From NCBI GenBank assembly GCA_046351095.1, contig JAXLZC010000001.1, positions 1,612,001 through 1,676,000 on the forward strand: a DNA stretch of 64,000 bases, in the 5' to 3' direction. Under the pieces are notes generated by a model that saw only the letters and a program-made list of their open reading frames with translations, made no database searches and had not been told where the DNA came from. The DNA comes from BQWY01 sp046351095 (lineage in GTDB: Bacteria; Nitrospirota; Nitrospiria; Nitrospirales; Nitrospiraceae). The translations under genes and the position numbers were made by a program. This document shows positions 16,705 to 25,155 of this stretch, piece after piece; the stretch's first letter is position 1, and each line of letters starts with the position of its first letter.

Positions 16705-17340
16705 TTAGTCGTCTCCGCCCTGGCGGATCAACTTCAAAAATTCGACGCGCGTTTGTTCTTGCGACCGGAACGTGCCGAGCATGTGGCTCGTGACGGCGGT
16801 CGTATTTTGTTTTTCGACGCCGCGCATCATCATGCAGAGGTGGCGCGCTTCCATCACGACTCCCACCCCGTGCGCGTTCAGCTTGTTCTTCAACGTCTCG
16901 GCGATCTGCACGGTCAGGCGCTCCTGCACTTGCAGGCGGCGGCTGAACGCATCGACGATCCGCGGAATCTTGCTCAGCCCCACGACTTTTTTGTTCGGGA
17001 TATACCCGACGTGGCAGCGACCGAAGAACGGCAACATGTGGTGTTCGCACAAGCTGTAGAAGTCGATATTCTTGACGATCACCATCTCGTCGTATTCGAT
17101 CGGGAACAAGGCCTGGTTCACGAGCGCGTCGATATCCTGCTGATACCCGCGCGTCATGAATTGCATCGCCTTGGCGACGCGCTTCGGCGTGTCTTCGAGG
17201 CCCGGCCGTCCCGGCGTTTCGCCGAGCGCGACGAGCATCTGCGTGACCAACGCCTCCATCGAGGCGATATTGTTCGATTCGGCAGGACGGACCTCCGGCT
17301 TGCCGCTCGGACGACGACGCACTGACTTCGATCCTCGCAT
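16705..17340 (-). CDS. folE: GTP cyclohydrolase I
   Basis: This encodes 211 residues from the ATG at 17340 (AAGGAG 6 bases upstream). FolE converts GTP to 7,8-dihydroneopterin triphosphate, precursor of folate, pterins and deazaguanines. Zinc-site residues are visible in SLCEHHMLPFFG and in HLCMMMRG, and GLSKIPRIVDAFSRRLQVQE is the conserved core. The N-terminus carries a basic extension (RRRPSGK) of about 25 residues. It sits 45 bases downstream of a PTPS-type gene on the same strand, so the two probably act in sequence on the same pterin intermediate. Confidence 0.96.
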   Translation of the reverse strand: MRGSKSVRRRPSGKPEVRPAESNNIASMEALVTQMLVALGETPGRPGLEDTPKRVAKAMQFMTRGYQQDIDALVNQALFPIEYDEMVIVKNIDFYSLCEHHMLPFFGRCHVGYIPNKKVVGLSKIPRIVDAFSRRLQVQERLTVQIAETLKNKLNAHGVGVVMEARHLCMMMRGVEKQNTTAVTSHMLGTFRSQEQTRVEFLKLIRQGGDD

Positions 17341-17385
17341 CCCGACTCCTTCTCTTCGCATCAGCGCCGGCACGGTCGCCGACGA

Positions 17386-17823
17386 TCAGGCGCCTGCATA
17401 TTCGAAATAGTTATCGCGCGTCTCCACGACGCCGACGCGATCCAAGGTGCCCTGCGGCATCCGGTCGCGGAGTAAATCCCAGACGAGTCGCGCGAGGTTT
17501 TCCCCCGTCGTCGTCATGGTCGCGAAGGCCGGATCTTGATTCAAATCCCGGTGGTCGAACCGCTCGACGACCGTTTGCCGCACGACCGCATCCAACGCCG
17601 CCACATCGACCACCTGGCCGGTCGCCTCGTCGAGCGGACCGCGCACCACGACATACACCACGTAGTTATGTCCATGGCCGTTCGGATTGTTGCACTTGCC
17701 GAAAATCTTCCAGTTCTCTTCGTTCGATAACGTGTCGCTGTGCAGCCGATGCTGCGCGCAAAAACGATAGCGGCGCGTCACGCGCACCTGCGTGGCGGCG
17801 TCGTAGGCGATGGATGGCGACAT
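17386..17823 (-). CDS. 6-pyruvoyl/6-carboxy-tetrahydropterin synthase family protein
   Basis: This encodes 145 residues. PTPS-fold enzymes act on dihydroneopterin triphosphate, the FolE product. Zinc-binding His residues are visible in RFCAQHRLHS and CNNPNGHGHNY, a catalytic Asp-His region in FDHRDLNQD, and a substrate-binding Glu in TTGENLARLVW. The CNNPNGHGHNY motif, with five residues between Cys and HGH, is the form seen in eukaryotic-type PTPS (PTPS-II) rather than the shorter CxxxHGH of typical QueD. It could therefore make 6-pyruvoyltetrahydropterin. However, queF elsewhere in the window means a QueD role in queuosine synthesis is equally possible. The start ATG has only a distant GGGAG. 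Confidence 0.85.
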   Translation of the reverse strand: MSPSIAYDAATQVRVTRRYRFCAQHRLHSDTLSNEENWKIFGKCNNPNGHGHNYVVYVVVRGPLDEATGQVVDVAALDAVVRQTVVERFDHRDLNQDPAFATMTTTGENLARLVWDLLRDRMPQGTLDRVGVVETRDNYFEYAGA

Positions 17824-17871
17824 ACCGGCGAGTGACTCCCAAACGTGCGTCGGCGACGCGCGTTCTCTTTC

Positions 17872-18210
17872 CTAGGACGTGACGCCCGCGCGCCCGGCGG
17901 GCTCGGGGCGGTCGAACTTGTGCAACGGCACACGCACGACCACATCGCCCAACACACGCGCTTGGCAGCCGAGGCGATGCCACGGCTCGCTCAACGCTTC
18001 GCGGTCCAATAAATCCTGCTCTTCGAAATCGATTTCGGAGAGGTGTTCCGCGCCGCTCTGCACTTCCACGCGGCAGGTCGTGCACGAAGCGTTGCCGCCG
18101 CAATCGTGCGTCAGAGGAAAGCCCAACCGTTCGGCGGCTTCGAGCAAGGTCAACGAGGTCGGCACGTCACCGTGCTTCCCGTCCGGATGCAGAAAGGTCA
18201 CGTGCGGCAT
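17872..18210 (-). CDS. 2Fe-2S ferredoxin
   Basis: This encodes 112 residues. The cluster motif CGGNASCTTC (C-x5-C-x2-C) with a later Cys in LGCQARV gives the four ligands of a plant/adrenodoxin-type 2Fe-2S ferredoxin. The acidic helix after the cluster (EIDFEEQDLLDREAL) fits a partner-docking face. The start at 18210 lies 5 bases after the stop of the NuoF-like gene, so translation is probably coupled. Together they may form an NAD(P)H-ferredoxin electron-transfer pair. The C-terminal residues (EPAGRAGVTS) are poorly conserved. Confidence 0.88.
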   Translation of the reverse strand: MPHVTFLHPDGKHGDVPTSLTLLEAAERLGFPLTHDCGGNASCTTCRVEVQSGAEHLSEIDFEEQDLLDREALSEPWHRLGCQARVLGDVVVRVPLHKFDRPEPAGRAGVTS

Positions 18211-18215
18211 GGAGA

Positions 18216-19532
18216 TCACGACGCAGCGGCGGTCGAAGCTCCGGCAGGTTTGTGCGGGCAGCGTCCCAACCGAATATGGTCTTCGAATTCCTGCGGGAAC
18301 GTTTTTAACGCGCTCTGGACCAGGACGGACGCGCCGGTCACCAACGTGCAGTAGCCGGTGCCTTTGACGAATCCGCAGATTTGGCGCAGCGACTCCAAGT
18401 CCTTTTCCGTCCCCTCGCCCTGCTCGATCTTCGTCATGAGCGTCGCCATGTTGATGGTGCCCATCCGGCAGGGCGGGCATTGCCCGCAGCTTTCCGCCTT
18501 AAAAAAGTTCGAGTAGTGCAGCGTCTTCGCCACCATACAACTGGCATCGTCCACCACAATGACGCCGGCCGATCCGAGTCCGGTTCCGGCGGCGCGCAAC
18601 GAATCGAAATCCATCGCCAAGTCCAATTGATCGCCGGTCACCATCGAAAACGCCGGTCCGCCGGGGAATACCGCTTTCACCTTACGTCCGCCGGCCAGGC
18701 CGCCACCGTACTGTTCGATCAACGTGCGCAGCGGTGTCCCCAACGGCATCTCGTAGATGCCGGGGCGCACGACCGAGCCGCTCAACGAAAACAGCATGGT
18801 GCCGGGGCACTTTTCCGTGCCGACCTCGGTGAACCAGGCCGCCCCGTTTTTCATGATGAGCGGAATGTTGCACAAGGTCTCGACGTTGTTGACGAGCGTC
18901 GGTTTGCCGTACAGGCCGAAGTCCGTCGGGTAAAACGGCGGCTTCGGGCGCGGCATCGCCGGGCGCCCCTGCATCGACTCCAGCATGGCGGTTTCTTCGC
19001 CGGCCACGTAACTCCCGTGCCCGGAGAAAATTTCGATCTCCAGATCGACGCCGGTGCCCAAAATATTTTTGCCGAGCAGGCCCTTCTCGCGCGCGAGCGC
19101 CATGCTCTTGCGGAGGTTTTGCTCCTCGTCGTGATACTCGTGATTCAAGTAGATGAACGACGCCTTCGCGCCCGCGGTGAACGACGCGATCAAACAGCCT
19201 TCGACGAGTTGATGCGGCACGTGTTTCAGCAGGTGCCGATCTTTGAACGTCCCCGGCTCGTGTTCGCCCGCGTTGCAGACGAAATACCGCTCCTTCACGC
19301 GGTGGTTGTAGACCTTGTCCCACTTCACGCCGGTGGGAAATCCGGCGCCGCCACGGCCGCGCAATCCGGCGCGTTTAATCTCGTCGATCACCTTGAGGGG
19401 CTGATTCTCGCGCACAATACGGGTCCAGGCCGAGTAGCCGCCCTGGGCCATATAGGCGTCGATATCCCAGGCATCCCCACCGTGGGGACGCAGGACGCGT
19501 GCGGTGGAATTGGGAGCAGTCGATGTCGTCAT
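18216..19532 (-). CDS. NuoF-like NADH-binding 51 kDa subunit
   Basis: This encodes 438 residues. FMN/NADH-binding features are GLRGRGGAGFPTGVKW, the region YLNHEYHDEEQN, and GAGAYICGEET-type residues seen here as GSYVAGEETAML. The 4Fe-4S motif is ESCGQCPPCRMGT. It is the flavin-containing NADH dehydrogenase module of complex I or of related soluble enzymes (HoxF, FdsB). No other nuo genes are adjacent; the only partner is a 2Fe-2S ferredoxin immediately downstream. It may thus be an alternative diaphorase, or a complex I subunit separated from its cluster. A good promoter precedes it (19576-19605). Confidence 0.9.
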   Translation of the reverse strand: MTTSTAPNSTARVLRPHGGDAWDIDAYMAQGGYSAWTRIVRENQPLKVIDEIKRAGLRGRGGAGFPTGVKWDKVYNHRVKERYFVCNAGEHEPGTFKDRHLLKHVPHQLVEGCLIASFTAGAKASFIYLNHEYHDEEQNLRKSMALAREKGLLGKNILGTGVDLEIEIFSGHGSYVAGEETAMLESMQGRPAMPRPKPPFYPTDFGLYGKPTLVNNVETLCNIPLIMKNGAAWFTEVGTEKCPGTMLFSLSGSVVRPGIYEMPLGTPLRTLIEQYGGGLAGGRKVKAVFPGGPAFSMVTGDQLDLAMDFDSLRAAGTGLGSAGVIVVDDASCMVAKTLHYSNFFKAESCGQCPPCRMGTINMATLMTKIEQGEGTEKDLESLRQICGFVKGTGYCTLVTGASVLVQSALKTFPQEFEDHIRLGRCPHKPAGASTAAAS

Positions 19533-19575
19533 GTCGTGATATCCGCGATGGCTTGTCGAAACGAATAGAGGCGTA

Positions 19576-19605
19576 ACTATACGGTTCTACAACGGAATGC
19601 GTCAA
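19576..19605 (-). promoter_or_regulatory. Promoter of the NuoF-like/ferredoxin/PTPS/folE run
   Basis: On the minus strand, TTGACG (19600-19605), an 18-base spacer and TATAGT (19576-19581) each match consensus at 5 of 6 positions. The start would be near 19569, giving a leader of about 37 bases. Confidence 0.65.
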
Positions 19606-19795
19606 GCAAACCAGGGCGGTGACAATTCGAGGGAATCGGCACAAACGGGCTCCACACCGACCGCCTGGCCGACGCACGTTGCTGTGGAATTCTAGGCGGA
19701 ATCTACCGAGGGCAGGCGACTCGTGCTGTGAACGACACCAGGCTGGACCGAGGGAGGCGAAGCGACCGATGTCGCTCCGCCCCACCTGTATCTGT

Positions 19796-20386
19796 CTACT
19801 TGAAGTGGCTGCCGGCACCCATGAAGAACAACATCGGAATCGAGAGGAGGAAATTCACCCGCGAAGCATACAAGGCGGTCTTCCCCCAGGCGGCCATTTC
19901 CGGCGGCGGCGGTGGTCCGCCCGCCGCGGCTTGCGAGACCGCCGCGATGATCTTCTTCTGATTCGGCCAAATGACGCCGTGGACGTTGCCCATCATGATG
20001 ATGCCCAACAGGCCGCCGATGGCCAACGCCGTGGCGCCCGTGCCGCCCTGGCTATAGAGCTTCCCGTACAAAAAAATCCCGGCCAACACCGTGACCGTGG
20101 CGCCGTGGCGGAACCAATTCAAGGCCGCCGGCATCAACTTCGGGATGACGATGTTTTTCGTCGGCCCGTCGAGGCTCTTCAAAAACGCCGCGTTGATCAA
20201 GTTGAAGAAATACAACAAGCCGATCCAGGTGATACCCGCGAGGAAATGGACCCAGCGCAACAACATGCCGGCCCAGTCCGCATCGCCGGCGCCGACCCCG
20301 GCGACGCCGAGATACACGCCTATCAACACGACGGTCAGCGCAAGCCCTGCGCCGATCGTCTGCATCGGATCTTCCAAGAACTTCAT
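19796..20386 (-). CDS. Membrane protein resembling urate oxidase N-terminal (PuuD-type) domain
   Basis: This encodes 196 residues from the ATG at 20386. Four to five hydrophobic helices are visible: TIGAGLALTVVLIGVYLGVAG, then WVHFLAGITWIGLLYFFNLI, ATVTVLAGIFLYG, IGGLLGIIMMGNVHGVIWPN and NFLLSIPMLFFMGAG. Conserved His and Trp residues (RWVHFLAGITWIGL, NWFRHGA, NVHGVIWPNQ) match the membrane part of PuuD-like proteins, where His may bind heme. The cytochrome c domain that completes PuuD is absent, so a urate function is doubtful. A redox-linked membrane subunit is a reasonable guess. It lies downstream of mdh. Confidence 0.65.
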   Translation of the reverse strand: MKFLEDPMQTIGAGLALTVVLIGVYLGVAGVGAGDADWAGMLLRWVHFLAGITWIGLLYFFNLINAAFLKSLDGPTKNIVIPKLMPAALNWFRHGATVTVLAGIFLYGKLYSQGGTGATALAIGGLLGIIMMGNVHGVIWPNQKKIIAAVSQAAAGGPPPPPEMAAWGKTALYASRVNFLLSIPMLFFMGAGSHFK

Positions 20387-20518
20387 CGCCCCCACCGCCT
20401 TTCGGTTATAAGTACAATGCTCGAGTCCCTATCGTACGGTCGTTCGCCTTCTCGGCGCAACCTCCGCAAGCGCTCCGTTCTCTCGCCCTCGCACACTACC
20501 AGGCCGTCGGTCGATGCC

Positions 20519-21457
20519 TCAGGCCATCACACGATCGACCGTGGCGCATAATTCGCGCACCGCATCGGCGGAAGCCGCCAAGGCGGTCCGCTCCTGCTCG
20601 GTCAGTTCGTACTCGACGATCTGCTCGGCGCCGTTGCGCCCAAGCCGCACCGGCACCCCGACGACCACCCCCTTGAGCCCATATTCGCCTTCGCACAAGA
20701 CCGCGGTCGGCAACACCCGTTGCTGATCGCCGAGAATCGCGGAGACCATATCCACCGCCGACGCCGAGGGAGCGTAAAAGGCGCTGCCGGTCTTCAACAA
20801 TCCGACGATTTCGGCGCCGCCGTCGCGCGTGCGTTTCACGATCGCATCCAACTGCTCCTTCGGCATCAGCTCGGAGACGGGTTTCCCCTTCACGGTCGTA
20901 TAGCGGGGTAGCGGCACCATCGTGTCGCCGTGGCCGCCCATGACCATCGCCTCGACATCGGGCCCAGGCACATTCAAGGCCTCGGCGATGAACGTCCGCA
21001 TCCGGGCGGAGTCCAACACCCCAGCCATACCAAGCACACGCGACTTCGGCAAACCGCTGACCTGTCGCGCCACATGCACCATGGCATCGAGCGGGTTCGT
21101 CACCAAAATCAAAATGATGTTGGGCGAGCGCGAGACCAATTCGCTGACGACCGACTTCACGATCTTCGCGTTCGTCGCGAGGAGTTCGTCGCGGCTCATG
21201 CCGGGCTTACGCGGAATGCCTGAGGTAATCACCGCAATCGCTGAACCGGCAGTTTCGTCGTACCCGTTTGTGCCGACGACACGCGTGCGGTAGCCGCAGA
21301 CCGGCCCGGCTTGCGAAATATCCAACGCCTTGCCTTGCGGCACACCCGGCACGATGTCGACCAGCACCACGTCGTACTTGTCCTGCTCGGCCAAACGTTG
21401 TGCGGTCGTCCCGCCGACGTTACCCGCTCCCACTACTGTAATTTTCGGCCTTCCCAT
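20519..21457 (-). CDS. mdh: Malate dehydrogenase
   Basis: This encodes 312 residues from the ATG at 21457, with GAGGTG upstream. It interconverts oxaloacetate and malate with NAD(H); in the rTCA cycle it runs in the reducing direction. The nucleotide-binding GAGNVGGTTAQRLAE, acidic residue in VLVDIVPGVPQGKALD (NAD preference), substrate-binding Arg in GIPRKPGMSRDELL, catalytic TNPLDAMVHV and MGGHGDTMVPL (catalytic His) are all present. It is of the LDH-like MDH type found in many anaerobes and autotrophs. It follows the 139-residue unknown gene by 80 bases on the same strand. Confidence 0.96.
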   Translation of the reverse strand: MGRPKITVVGAGNVGGTTAQRLAEQDKYDVVLVDIVPGVPQGKALDISQAGPVCGYRTRVVGTNGYDETAGSAIAVITSGIPRKPGMSRDELLATNAKIVKSVVSELVSRSPNIILILVTNPLDAMVHVARQVSGLPKSRVLGMAGVLDSARMRTFIAEALNVPGPDVEAMVMGGHGDTMVPLPRYTTVKGKPVSELMPKEQLDAIVKRTRDGGAEIVGLLKTGSAFYAPSASAVDMVSAILGDQQRVLPTAVLCEGEYGLKGVVVGVPVRLGRNGAEQIVEYELTEQERTALAASADAVRELCATVDRVMA

Positions 21458-21537
21458 ATTCACCTCATGTCTCCTGCGGCACGGCGCATCATGCGGAGCA
21501 GCGACCGCTCCCGAGTGCGCCGTTCACGACCTGTCGT

Positions 21538-21957
21538 TCACGCCTGTGCGTGGCCCTCGTGGCCCGTCCACCCGGCAACCTTAAAATTGATCGTGCAGAC
21601 GAAGTTTTCGCCGTCGTAAAAATTCACTTTGATTTTCTTCTTCCCGTAATGCGTCGCCAAAAATTCTTCCGGCGCGTCGATGAGCCCTTGGTAGGTGCCC
21701 GCCGCATATTCGCCCAATTCGACAAACGTGACGATCATGCCGCTTTTGACTTCCTGTAACAATTTCACCGTGCAGCGCGGGAACACCTCCCGGAATTTGG
21801 CGTCGATGGCGTCGCGCGTCGGCTCGGGGCGGTCCTCGCCCGGCTTGATGTCTCGGTTCGCAAACTTCGCCAAACGCCGTACATAGGGGTACTGATGCCC
21901 GGTGAAGAGTTTATAGACCCACGGGGGGACGCTGTGCGCGGTATCGACCTCGGACAT
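21538..21957 (-). CDS. Conserved-looking hypothetical protein (139 aa)
   Basis: The family is not recognised. The protein has 139 residues, is soluble and mixed alpha/beta, with no signal peptide or cofactor motif. Segments such as PPWVYKLFTGHQYPYVRRLAKF and AKFREVFPRCTVKLLQEVKSG look like an ordered domain, and the C-terminal strands (KIKVNFYDGENFVCTINFKVAGW) suggest a beta-sheet. It is 14 bases downstream of the large VWA gene and 80 bases upstream of mdh, so all three are probably co-transcribed. Its placement hints at a role linked to the VWA protein or central carbon metabolism, but this is inference only. Confidence 0.7.
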   Translation of the reverse strand: MSEVDTAHSVPPWVYKLFTGHQYPYVRRLAKFANRDIKPGEDRPEPTRDAIDAKFREVFPRCTVKLLQEVKSGMIVTFVELGEYAAGTYQGLIDAPEEFLATHYGKKKIKVNFYDGENFVCTINFKVAGWTGHEGHAQA

Positions 21958-21971
21958 AAGACCTCAATCCA

Positions 21972-24900
21972 TTACGTTGTCAGTCGGTGATACACGCGCG
22001 GGAGCCGTTCTGGCAAGCCCTCAATGCGGTCGATCACCAGATAGCGGACATCGCCGTACATCCGCCGCACCGCCGCTTCGTCGTCCGCGTTGACGGTGAT
22101 ACAGAAGGGCTCGACGCCGACGGCCTTTGCCTCGCGGAGCGCCATCTTCGTATCCTCGGCGGCATAGTCCTCGGCGTAGGCGTCGTCCAATGGACGCCCA
22201 TCACTCAACAGAATCAGCAGTTTCACCCGCGCGCCCGTGGCCATCAGCTTCCGGGTGATGTGGCGCACGGCTGCCCCGTCACGATTTTGCGCCCGGGGTT
22301 CAAGGGCACCGATACGCCCCGCGCAGGCCGTCGCCGCAGCGCGTCCGGACTGGGCGAACTCCTTCACCACGGTGATGTCGACCTGCTTCCGCCCTTTGCC
22401 GGAGAATCCGTAAATTGCATATTGATCGCCCAACGCCTCAAGCGCTTCGACAAACAGCAGCAGGCCTGTTTTTTCGACATCGATGACGCGCCGGTGGTCC
22501 GCCCCAATCCGCCGACTGGTTGAGCCGCTCAGGTCCACCAACAGGGCAGCGGCGACATCGCGCTCGCGTCGTTCTCGTCTGGCATACACACGATCCGTCG
22601 GCTCGACACCGGCCGCCACATCGGCACGGCGGCTCACCACCGCATCGAGATCGATCTCGTCGCCGTCGGTCACCCCGCGCACCTGACGAAAGGCCGGCGC
22701 GCGCAGCCCCTCGAACAATCGGCGAAGTTGCTGCACGATCGGGCGATAGGGCGTGAGCAGCGATTCGGCAACATCGAGGCGTTGCGGCACCGTGCGGTCC
22801 TCCACGACGCGACACCAGCGCGTCCGATAGTCGCGCAGCATGCCGTCCCATTCATCGTACCGGTGCTCGACACCGGTATCGCGGCCCGCGTCCCACAAGG
22901 CGCGGCGGCGATCCATCTGGTCGGTCGGCTCGCTGGCCCCTCCATCCGGAGCGGACTCCTGGCCGGATGGCTGCGTTGCCGATTGCTGCTCGCCGAACGC
23001 GTCGGCAGTCTGCCCACTCTGTCGCCCCCGGCCCTGCGCGGCACCCGCGTCACGCAGGTCTTCCGGTCGATCCACGGCTGGTTGCACACCCGCGGCATTG
23101 GACTCGCTCGTGCCCACTTGCGCGGGGTCCATCGCACCGCGAAACGACCAATTGTCCAACGAACGATATTCCGTGGCTAGCAGGTCGGCGGCGGCTGTGC
23201 CTTGCACCAACGTCTGTTCCTGTTGGTCTTGCACTGCGCCGCTGTCCCGCGCGTCGGGCGGCGCCTGATAGGTCGCAACGAGCTGATCGAAGAGTTGATA
23301 CACCACATCGGCCGTGTGTACCGCGTCCACTGCGCTCGCCGTCGGCGCCAGGACCGGCGCACAGGCAGCCCAGGCCTGATCGAGCGGCCCACGAATGGCG
23401 TCCGGCATCTGCACCTGTTCGATCTCGGCCGACCGAATCAACAGACCGTCGAGCAACATCTCGCGTACGGACATCCCTTGCGAGAGCGAGCGCGTCGTCA
23501 CGGCTTCGCGCGTGACATCAGACAGGTCACGCGCAAGGCCTGGATACAGGCGGCGCAGATGCGCCTCGACGCGGGTATCTTCCAAAATCGTCCAGAGGTC
23601 GCGCACGACGCCCGGCTGCGGGTACAAGGCAAACAGATCGGCAAGCGAGGTGAGCGCAGGGGGCTCGGTCGTCGTCGCATTGGCCTTGTGATACCGCTCG
23701 GCTACCGACCGGCGTAGTGCGCCTAATTCCTGAAGGGGCAGATCGTAGGTACCAAATTCTAAATGTCCGGCTTCGTGCGCGGCCATCACATGATACAGCC
23801 GCGCGTTTTGTTCGGCGTCTGGATACCGACGCAGCAACGCCGGGAACAGGATTGTGCGCCCGTCTCGACTGACACGGGCGCGCGCCGTCGAGGACGCAGC
23901 CTCGGCATCCGACAGCGCGTCGATACGAACATCGCGACCGCACAAGGCGCGTACGAACAGCTTGACCGACCGCGCCACACGCCGGAAGACCACGCCGCTC
24001 TGCGCCTCTTGCACGGCGGTCTGCGCGCCCTGCGTTTCCATTGCGAAGTAGGCGCGCGCGCCCTCGGCGCTGTAACTCAAGATCTCCATGCCCTGCGCAT
24101 ACCAGGCCTCGAATGCGCGGCGGGCCGCCTCGTCGTACCCTTGCCAGCGAGTAAATTCGGGACAACGCCGCAGATACTCACGCGTGGAGATCGCGTCGCG
24201 TTCGGCAAGGAGGAGACCGTACTGCAACATCCGCCGCTGCCAACCGGCTTCGGCGACGCCGCTCAGCCAACCGGGCGCCTGGGCAAGCAATTCGATGGCA
24301 ACCTGGCGATCAAGCAACGCGACGGCCGCCGCCAGCCGAATCGTCAGGCGCCGCGCCTCTTCATCGGCCATCGTGCGGAGTAGCGCCGGACTGCTGCGCA
24401 GATATTCGATGGTCGCGTAGTAGTCGGTTTTGCCGAATTGATTGGTCGTGACGAGTTGCAGGCCAAAATTGATCCAGGCGCGGGCGTCGGACAATGGCAC
24501 GGCCTCGACGATCGACGCGAGGTCGCGGAACAGTTCTGGTCCTAATACGTAGTCTCGCTCGGTCAGCTCCACGCCCAATTCGATCCATGGCGCCCAATCC
24601 GAGACGGCGGTGAGCCGCGCGAGCTCCGGCGAGACACGTACCCATTCCATCGCCAAATTCGCATCGTGGTCCGCCACTTCCAGCGCATACTGCAGAAACT
24701 CGGCGCGCCGGGTCGGCGGGTCAATCATCCCGATCAACCATGGACTTTCTTTGACGCACTTCAGCGCGGTCGCGCTCGACGCCGTGGCGACGGCGATGAT
24801 GAGATCCAACCAGGCGGTCGTGTCGGCCGCGCCGGCTTTTGCGATCCATTCGGGAAGGGCCTCAACGGTCGCTCGCACGACCTTTGGACTGACCTCCGTC

Positions 24901-25070
24901 AATTCGTCCAATAACTCGGCGATGCGGTCCGCTTGCTTGGACGCGACAAACTCGACAGCAAGGCGCGACGCCTGCTCAGCCCCCAACGTGGGCGTCAGCA
25001 ACGCGGCAAGCGGATGCCCTGGCGAAGATGGTGGCGTGCGATCGATCATCGTAGTCGTTCGGCGAAACAT
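21972..25070 (-). CDS. Large CbbO/NorD-type VWA-domain protein
   Basis: This encodes 1032 residues. About 350 N-terminal residues are helical and repeat-like (YLRSSPALLRTMADEEARRL, GWLSGVAEAGWQRRMLQYG, YLRRCPEFTRW). The middle part contains HEAGH at residues 432-436, a potential zinc site, and a low-complexity Gln/Ser/Ala region. The C-terminal VWA domain has a MIDAS motif DLSGST (from D846), later LLSDGRPLDD, and ends at VYHRLTT. CbbO/NorD proteins normally work with a MoxR-type AAA+ ATPase (CbbQ/NorQ) to activate metalloenzymes; none is adjacent. Upstream of an unknown gene and mdh. Neither of two possible ATGs (25070, 25049) has a good ribosome binding site. Confidence 0.8.
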   Translation of the reverse strand: MFRRTTTMIDRTPPSSPGHPLAALLTPTLGAEQASRLAVEFVASKQADRIAELLDELTEVSPKVVRATVEALPEWIAKAGAADTTAWLDLIIAVATASSATALKCVKESPWLIGMIDPPTRRAEFLQYALEVADHDANLAMEWVRVSPELARLTAVSDWAPWIELGVELTERDYVLGPELFRDLASIVEAVPLSDARAWINFGLQLVTTNQFGKTDYYATIEYLRSSPALLRTMADEEARRLTIRLAAAVALLDRQVAIELLAQAPGWLSGVAEAGWQRRMLQYGLLLAERDAISTREYLRRCPEFTRWQGYDEAARRAFEAWYAQGMEILSYSAEGARAYFAMETQGAQTAVQEAQSGVVFRRVARSVKLFVRALCGRDVRIDALSDAEAASSTARARVSRDGRTILFPALLRRYPDAEQNARLYHVMAAHEAGHLEFGTYDLPLQELGALRRSVAERYHKANATTTEPPALTSLADLFALYPQPGVVRDLWTILEDTRVEAHLRRLYPGLARDLSDVTREAVTTRSLSQGMSVREMLLDGLLIRSAEIEQVQMPDAIRGPLDQAWAACAPVLAPTASAVDAVHTADVVYQLFDQLVATYQAPPDARDSGAVQDQQEQTLVQGTAAADLLATEYRSLDNWSFRGAMDPAQVGTSESNAAGVQPAVDRPEDLRDAGAAQGRGRQSGQTADAFGEQQSATQPSGQESAPDGGASEPTDQMDRRRALWDAGRDTGVEHRYDEWDGMLRDYRTRWCRVVEDRTVPQRLDVAESLLTPYRPIVQQLRRLFEGLRAPAFRQVRGVTDGDEIDLDAVVSRRADVAAGVEPTDRVYARRERRERDVAAALLVDLSGSTSRRIGADHRRVIDVEKTGLLLFVEALEALGDQYAIYGFSGKGRKQVDITVVKEFAQSGRAAATACAGRIGALEPRAQNRDGAAVRHITRKLMATGARVKLLILLSDGRPLDDAYAEDYAAEDTKMALREAKAVGVEPFCITVNADDEAAVRRMYGDVRYLVIDRIEGLPERLPRVYHRLTT

Positions 25071-25155
25071 GCGATTGTAAAGAAGGGGGTGCGGCTTGTA
25101 AACTGACGATCTTGCTCACAATTTTATTCTTCATTCTGACCCAGGAGAGTCAGGC

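Noticed and set aside
18381..19568. 395-residue plus-strand frame opposite the NuoF-like gene
   Set aside because: Antisense shadow; Arg/His-rich, no motifs.
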